From Globodera rostochiensis (taxonomy: Eukaryota > Nematoda > Chromadorea > Rhabditida > Heteroderidae), in NCBI GenBank assembly GCA_018350325.1, contig JAEVLN010000002.1, positions 750,162-814,161 of the forward strand: a DNA stretch of 64,000 nucleotides, in the 5' to 3' direction. The notes beneath the pieces are model-generated. The model was given only the letters and a program-made list of their open reading frames with translations. It searched no databases and had not been told where the DNA came from. Positions within the stretch are counted from its first letter, which is position 1. The number at the start of each line of letters is the position of its first letter. This document shows, one piece after another, positions 57,218 to 64,000 of the stretch. The position numbers were made by a program, and so were the translations under genes.

Positions 57218-57785
57218 TAAGGCGAGGATTTTTAGTTATTTAACTATTTTTTCTGCAGCTTTGTTTTGACGAGTTATGCACGAAAAACATGTTTTTAGTC
57301 GAAAATTTTGTCGTTTTAACGTCACTATTCGTAACTAAAAAAAACTATTTTCGGGGTTTTCGTCAATAAAATAGTGACGAAACTATTTTGGCAATGGCTT
57401 TTCGTCACGATTTTCGCCACTATTTAGGCGTTTTTTCAAAAAAATTTCATTAAAAATGAAATAAAACCCGATTTTTCTTGCCAAGATCACTAAATTTTTG
57501 AAAATTTTCATAAAAAAAATAATAAAAAATTCGTATTGTTTCTTAATAGGTTTTGTGTTTTTAGGCGACTTTTTGCAATTTTTTTTTTTGCATAAAAGTA
57601 ACACCCTACTGATTGCTAATCTACCATGTAAAAAAAAAATTGTTTAAGCTATTATTGTCATTTTTACACACATTTTTTCATCACTATTTTCGCTTATGAA
57701 CCCGGATTTTGGCCACTATTTTGGCACTTTTTCGCCACTATTTAGTTAACCATTTAGAGTTTCTTGATTAAATATCCTCGCCCTA
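57218..57785. mobile_element. 568-bp hAT-like element with 8-bp target duplication
   Basis: Ends taaggcgaggat and atcctcgcccta (one mismatch), flanked by attattat on both sides (57210-57217 and 57786-57793). Its subterminal segment gttatgcacgaaaaacatgtttttag matches agttaagcacgaaaaacaca in the element at 47082-48411, so the two belong to one family. No transposase. Confidence 0.78.
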
Positions 57786-57986
57786 ATTATTATTCTCCTC
57801 TCTTTTTTAGTTTTAATATTTCATTGCTTTCTCTGGTACCCTGATTTGTTCTGAGATTTTAATTGATCTAGATTGCTAATGTCTTATATGTTTGTTCTCA
57901 CTTTTTTCGATTGTAAATAATTTCCCGTTAGATAGCAAAAGATTTTGAAATTCTAAAACGTTTAAGCATTTTGATGTAGTTGAAGC

Positions 57987-59874
57987 ATGTCTTTGCTGTC
58001 CCTAACGCAAGAAGAAGTGAACACAATTTGCAAAGACGTCCTTGAAAGTGAGTGAAGTAAATTTTGGCGGTTGTTTACGACTTTGGGCAATGCTCCAAGT
58101 CCTGGGGCATGTGGACCTTCCAATTTTTTGGTGTTTATGAAAGTTAGGATTTAAAAGACGTTTTTCAGAAATCAGTCAAGAATTTTTCGAAAAAAATCAG
58201 AAAGCCTAAACTCTTTGAGCTTGGCTCGAGACTCGAGTGTACGTTTAAGATCTCCATTTTTTGAATGTCGCTTATTTCCTGGTTGTTATGGTCTGAAATT
58301 TATTCAATCTGCTTTTAAGGTCTGATCGGATCGTCCACCTATCAGCACACCGAAGCAGTACGTTGTTCGGGGGGACAATAAACACAATTCCTGATCAGAA
58401 AGGAAGAGACTCAGAGCCTTGGACTGACTGATCATTGTTTTTGTTCAGTGATCTTGGGTGTTCTGATCAATGGCCTAGTTGATGAGTTGGACTCGAATTT
58501 GTTTTCAGAAAAATTCCACCAATGAATGGATTTTTCAGGTTCATTTTTCCATTTTTTGGCCAGTTTTATGATTGTCCTGGATTGCATACAATTATGAATG
58601 TTTAATAAGGTTGGCATTCCGACATTATTAATTGGGGGTCGAATCAATTCCGGTGTTTCAGTTTCTCAATCCCGAATTTGAATATCGATTACGATTTTTA
58701 AACAAAAAATGGGGAGGGGGTTGTGTTACCAAAAATAACGTCGTTGCCGTTTTTGTGGCATACGGCCCATTTTTGACCAAAACACCGGTAAACCCTTATT
58801 TTCTGATTTAAACATTCAATGAGCTCGAAGCTTTCGGGCTTTTTTAGAACTCGGGATCATCGAGAACTCCACCAAAGCTTTCCCTTTTATGCGTTTTCCT
58901 AGGCTAACAAAATGTTACGCACATTCGAGTCCAACCAACCCAAAAAGAGCACATAAAAAGGAGTAATTTTCATTTTTGATCAAAAATTTCCAAGGCGCTG
59001 TTTTGTGAGTCTGTAAAACTTTTGAAAAAATCTTTACAAAAAAACCTTTTCCGTTTTCAGGTAAAATGGAACCAAAGTGTTGTCGAGGTGCGTTTTGTGT
59101 CATCGGGATTTTTTTAGTGAATTTTTTAATTTGCCAATTTTCAGAAAATCACCGCCGGATTAGTCCAACTCCAAAAACCCTATAAATATTGCGTGAGTTC
59201 TTTTTGTTGTTGCAAATTTAACAAAATATGAATCTTCTGTTTTTAGGTGTGTGTAATTTTGATGCAAACGGTTTGTTCTTTTTTCTTTGTTTAAAAAAAT
59301 AGTCCCAAATTTTGCTAAGTAAATTTTCCCCCCATTTTTGGGATAAAAATAAAATTTTCGTCCGTCGAATGCATTATTTGTTCGGCAAATGGTCAAAAAT
59401 CGGCAGTATTGGACGCGAGCGGGGTGTACGCCTCCCACCAAACCCCAAATTTTTTTTTTGTTTTTTTGGCCGACCACCTCCAACTCCTTGGCGAAATTTT
59501 ATTTGCTGCCCGACTTCCAGGGTTCGGGTGCGGGTCTGAGCGTCGCGTCCATGTGCTTTTGGGATCGGCGGTGTGACAATTCGTTTGTGGTCCGTTGGGA
59601 GAGCAAAGCAGTGACTGGTGAGTAAAAGATTCAGAACCGGGATTCTCGAAAACGATCTCTAAACACCAACACACCGCCAATTTTCTTTTTTGACAAAAAT
59701 TTTTTAAAAAATTTAACAAATTCAATGCGTTCAGCTGTCTGCAACATTTTCGCCGTTGCCGTCGACGCTGTTGTGCCGGAGCCATCGCTGGCGAACAACA
59801 GCAACACCGACGACGGTGTTCGTGATGGCACCGGTTGTTCTACCAACGGCGGGGACGTCGATGGCTGTCAGTGA
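57987..59874 (+). CDS. Tctex-type dynein light chain (DYNLT)
   Basis: Seven exons join in phase to 144 residues: 57987-58047, 58320-58357, 59061-59087, 59145-59192, 59247-59270, 59521-59617, 59735-59874. Family features in order: N-terminal helix (LTQEEVNTICKDVLESLIG), TYQHTEAVKWNQSVVEKITA, LQKPYKYCVCVILMQ, GAGLSVASMCFWD, and SFVVRWESKAVTAVCNIFAV. The protein is a dimeric adaptor that links cargo to the cytoplasmic dynein intermediate chain. Vertebrate DYNLT proteins end soon after the last strand; here about 33 extra residues follow, rich in Asn, Thr, Gly and Asp. Exon 2 is followed by a long intron. It lies in tandem with CHMP1 and the RING gene, but gaps of 1.5 kb and 527 bp do not prove an operon. 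Confidence 0.93.
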
Positions 59875-60400
59875 ATGAATTTGGATGGATGAAAGGCGGA
59901 CGGGCGACGACGCGACTTGCCATCATTTCCACCCCCAAAAAATAGCATCAACAAAAAAAGAATTTTGCTTTTTCTTGATTCATTGATTGGTTGATCAGAG
60001 ATTTTTTGTTTCCTCTTTTCTCAATGATCGTTGGTCACTCCACAAAATGTTGATTGATTGCTTTGATCATTTGTGACTTTTTGAAGACACACAAAGAGTA
60101 CAACAAAAAATATATATATATACTTTTATACGAGAAATGGCGATGGCATTTTAAGTTAAAAAGTTATAAACGAACAAACCATTTTTTGTGCCAAAACCCG
60201 ATTGAAAATTTTGGGGGTTTCGTCTCCAAAATTTTTGTTGGGTTTCTGCAAAACATTTTTATGCGCATTTTGTGTGCTTTGATGTTTATACTTGTGTTTT
60301 TATGGGCTTTTGTGCTTTTTAAATTCGCTTCCAGTTTAAACACTTTGTAGCAGCAGCACAACAGCGAGCAGTGCAGGCGCAGATTTTTGACAGTGCACAA

Positions 60401-63400
60401 ATGTCGTCTTCCTATTGGTGGTGAGTGATTCAAGTACATTGTGTGGACAGGCGAACCTCCCGGGGACAGATTGGGGACTCCCTTACGGGCTCACTTTTTG
60501 TTTTGGGGTAAGGCACGCACTGAATTGCCGGTGATTTCTCTCAAAATTTTTTGTTTGCCCCTTGCAAAATTATTTTTGGTCAATATTGTACATTGTGGAG
60601 AGATTTGTTGGTAAGAAATGTTTTTTTCCGAAAATGGAATTAAACTCCTTTTTGGAGTTATGATATTTTTGTCGGTCTAAAATGTTGCAATTTTCAGTCA
60701 CAAATGTGAACGCCGATGTAACAGTCTGGAGAGATATGACGACGGAGTCCGGTGAGAGTTTGGAAAAAATGTTTCGATTTTTTTTTGACGGGGAATTCGG
60801 ATCGGCAATTTAAATTAACATTTTTTGGCAATTTGAGGCCAGATTTTGAGAAGAAATCGTTTGAAATGTTCTCAAATTTAGCGTTTAAAATGCTCAAATG
60901 TTTCAGTTGTGGTCGTTGTCATGAGGGTTTTCTCGAGGTTGGTTGCTGTTTTATTGGTGGTCAATATTCTCAAGAATCAAAAATTCAATAAAAAAATTTT
61001 TAGGAAATTTCTGAGGACGAAAGCCAGGGTTCCGGCAGCTCCAGACGGTCAGCCGCATCGCCTCCGTCGCTGATTCTCAACCGGGGCGACAATCCGTTTA
61101 ACGCCTTCCCCGGCTCACCGTTTGAACGGGTTGGGTTCGAAATACAAATTTTATTCCAAAAAAAACGTTCAAAATTTTGGTCCATTTTTGTCGCAAAATT
61201 TAATGTAATTCAATTTCTGCGGATTCTTTTTGGCACATTAATAGATCTTCGAACAACTTCTGGGCAATCGTCTGCCGGGCACTGCCGCCGGCGCCGCTCG
61301 ACCGCAGCAGGGCGTCCATCATCGGTCCGCCAGCGAAGGTCCGTTAGCGGCGGCACAACAGCCGACGGCACGCCATGGCGCCGCAACTCCACCGGCGCCG
61401 CCGAGGGCGCAGTACAACCGCCAGCAGCAGAATCAGGCATGTGGGCGACGAAAATGTGTGCAATTTTTTTTTGGCGTGAAAACGGTTTTTAAGGGGGAAA
61501 ATCTACAATGCCCGCTTGAAATTCAAACCAATTTTAAATTATAGTGCAAAAACAGGCATTTCTTTAGTGTTTTTGTGCTATTGGATATGGAAACATTATA
61601 CAGAAAAAAGATGTCATGCCGCCCCAAAAATTCGGGCAGAAATCTGCATATTTTCGGGGCAAGCCAGGCTATGTTCAGCTACAACCCTCACCATCAGAAA
61701 CTTAAAAGTTTCATTTTGGTAGTCTGGGTCCTGAAATGCTTGAAAATGCAACAATTGGTTTGGAAAATCGATTTTTTTTTTTTTGTTAAAGTTAGCAAAA
61801 AGCCCAACTTTGTGAGTAAAACAAAAGACCATTGTCGGGCCGATTTAGCCTCAACACTATTTTCTAATATTTGAATTGTAAAGGGCCATCAACAGCCGCT
61901 GCCGCAACAGCAGCAGCCGAACAACAACGACCCGATGGCCATGTTCTTGAACCAACTGCTCGGACAGCTCAGTGAGTGTGTGTAAAGCCCCGAAAAAGAA
62001 ATGTTCTTTCTTTTAATTAAATTACAATTTTTAAAAAAAACTCTATTTTGAATCAATTTTTTTGTCCCAATTTTGTGCAACAAACAAAAAGCGTAGCAAT
62101 TGCCTTGGACTAATTATTCCAACAAAAAAAAAACTCAATATTATAACGACACCAAAAACATTTTAAGTGAACCACACCCAAATGGACGGCAGCAACACTC
62201 GGGTGGTCATCCAGTTTGGTAACGGTGAAGCTGGTGGTGCCGGTGCCGGTGGCAGTGGCGGGTTCAAGTGGGTTGTTTGTATTTGTTGTTTTGCCTCTTT
62301 AATAATTTGATCAATTATCGATCACTTCCAACAAAAATAAATTAAATTTTGTATTCATTTTAAGTACATGTATCGATCACAGACCGAACATTTTCATAAA
62401 ATTGATTAAATAAAAATGGTATTTTTTTCAACTTTTCAGTATTCATGGGAATTTGAATGACTACGCGTGGGGCGAGCATGGATTGGGTATTTTATTTATT
62501 AATAACAAAAATGATTTGCAACAATTTTTTTGCACAGACAATGTGCTCACCGCTCTGCTTAACCAGTTTGACGTGGCACAGCAGCCGACGAGGCTCACTC
62601 CGGAAGGCAAAAATTAAATAATTTTTAAATTGGCAAAGAATTTTTAAAAAGTTCATATTTTGTGTCCAAATTTTAAATGTGACAAATTTTCTTATTTATT
62701 TTAGTGAATTTGTAAATAATTTCCATTTCTTTCAGACATTGCAAAGTTACCGATGAGCAAAGTGATGCAGAAACAGGTTAAAACTTTTTTAAATTAATTT
62801 TTTCCCCCAAAAAAGGCAATGAAAACCGACCTCTTTAGTTAAGTTTTTAATATTTATGTTTTCAGGTGGACAACGGCACGCAGTGCACGACGTAATCGTT
62901 CACTTGTTTTATGCTAATTTGACGCCTTCGCCCTGTTTCAGTTGCATGGAAACCTTTGTGCTTGACGAGACAGTTGCGAAGCTGGACTGCGGGCACATTT
63001 TCCATCCGGACTGCTTGAAGCCGTGGTGAGTGTGTGTTTTGAGGGGGGCCGGGGTAAGTGGATGACGAATCCGATGTCGGGCTTTTGACCCATGTCCTGG
63101 TTCCGGCCGCAAAGCGGTTCCGGGACGCCCGGGGATTGATTTTCCACGATGGCTAAATTTGGGTTTGGGCCGCGACCTCTGAGTGTGAAACGCGCGGAAA
63201 ACAATTTGGAAGACAGGCCATTGGTGTTTAGATTTTTTATGGCCTTAAATTACTTTTTTAGATGTTGGTAACTAAAAAATTTAGCTTGTAAGAGTTATTT
63301 TCAACATCAAAAAAAAAAAAGTTCTGATTTAAAAATTTGGTCCGACATGGGGGGAGGGAGTGCGTGCCATGGTATCGGGGGTACCGTTTTTCGGTTAGAC

Positions 63401-63794
63401 CGGGGTTTCAACCCCGGTTTCGGTTTTTGGCCAAAAACGTCGGTTTTTCGATTCGGTTAGCCGATCGTGCACAACCATCCGCCATTTTTTTTTGTTTAAA
63501 GTTTTTATTTTTAATATTTTTATTTTGTTTAGGCTTCAGCGTAACAATGTGAGTTTGTTTTGTTGAGCATTAAATTGTATCCTCCTATTGTTTAAAAGAT
63601 TCATTTTTTCTGTTCAAAAAATGTAAATTTTTTATTTCAAAAATATTTACTAATTACATATTTGTTATTATCACTATTAAAATAAAAATGATGAATTTAT
63701 TTATTTAATCGCGCAGACGTGTCCAATCTGTCGGAAAGAGATCGACCCGAGCAAATGGGTGGACCCAATTTTGGATGTGGACGAGTTGGACTGA
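60401..63794 (+). CDS. RNF126/RNF115-like RING-H2 ubiquitin ligase
   Basis: Fourteen exons join in phase to 323 residues: 60401-60420, 60698-60751, 60907-60937, 61004-61129, 61245-61436, 61884-61971, 62168-62267, 62440-62486, 62538-62606, 62736-62776, 62866-62891, 62942-63025, 63533-63548, 63717-63794. An N-terminal zinc ribbon (CHKCERRC...RCGRCHEGFLEE) is followed by a Gln/Pro/Ala-rich linker, then the family-typical stretch LNDYAWGEHGLDNVLTALLN. A RING-H2 runs from about 263 to 303 (CTTCMETF, CGHIFHPDCLKPW, CPIC). RNF126 and RNF115 ubiquitinate mislocalised or endocytosed proteins; the N-terminal finger binds BAG6 or ubiquitin in the human proteins. Introns 5 and 9 appear to begin with GC rather than GT. 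Confidence 0.94.
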
Positions 63795-64000
63795 CGGACT
63801 AACATAATGATTGTGGAGCTGCTGCTGATGATAGATAATGACGTTAAAACTAATTGATTGATGAATGAATGGTGATGAGCAGCACAACGACGATAGATAT
63901 GATGGCAATTATTCATTACATCACAAAATACCTATGGATTGCTTCTTTTTTTTTTTGAATTCTGATCACTGTTGATCAGGTCTGTATTTTTGTTTTGGTG
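63795..64000. other. 3' flank of the RING gene
   Basis: AT-rich sequence with tgatga and gaatgaatgg words. The window ends here with nothing recognisable. Confidence 0.5.

Noticed and set aside
54472..63794. CHMP1-DYNLT-RNF126-like genes as one operon
   Set aside because: Gaps of about 1.5 kb and 0.5 kb and no identifiable SL2-type signal. Tandem orientation alone is weak evidence.

Overview
The window looks like nematode nuclear DNA. The protein-coding genes are animal genes cut into many short exons (19 for ABCE1, 16 for EB1, 14 for an RNF126-type ligase). Introns are mostly AT-rich and end in tttcag or tttag. Homopolymer C/G tracts and satellites are abundant. The repeat load would suit a plant-parasitic tylenchid such as a cyst nematode, but that is inference and no species is named. 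All exon models were built by hand from splice signals, reading phase and remembered family conservation; no database search or transcript was available.

Layout. 1-14560 is almost pure satellite: a 62/63-bp array (A), a ~36-bp-based array with a 423-bp higher-order unit (B), and a 10-kb macrosatellite (C) with alternating ~1.5 and ~2.0 kb units. 14561-20871 is AT-rich and gene-poor, with small repeats and a broken integrase-like gene. 20872-37836 is the gene-dense core: goosecoid homeobox (+), ABCE1 (-), LKB1/PAR-4 kinase (+) and EB1 (+). 38337-38910 is an unrecognised gene for an acidic repeat protein with a membrane segment. 38985-46194 is a 6.2-kb array of ~125-130-bp units; a copied ABCE1 exon borders it on the left and a broken copy of the EB1 3' end on the right. 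46200-54471 is a mosaic of minisatellites, hAT-like elements with target duplications, a long inverted repeat interrupted by another element, Polinton/Maverick-like coding remnants and one small candidate secreted-protein gene. 54472-63794 holds CHMP1 (ESCRT-III), a Tctex-type dynein light chain and an RNF126/RNF115-like RING ligase, all on the + strand.

The main genes are largely housekeeping or developmental: ribosome recycling (ABCE1), cell polarity and energy signalling (LKB1), microtubule plus ends (EB1), dynein cargo (DYNLT), membrane scission (CHMP1), ubiquitin ligation (RNF126-like) and a homeobox repressor (goosecoid). They form no single pathway. ABCE1 and LKB1 are divergent and could share a ~650-bp upstream region.

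The most notable observations are a predicted C-terminal membrane anchor on the LKB1 homologue, gene fragments bounding the 6.2-kb satellite, the acidic-repeat gene beside it, a goosecoid intron made almost entirely of a 28-bp minisatellite, and several transposons whose ends and insertion history can be read directly.
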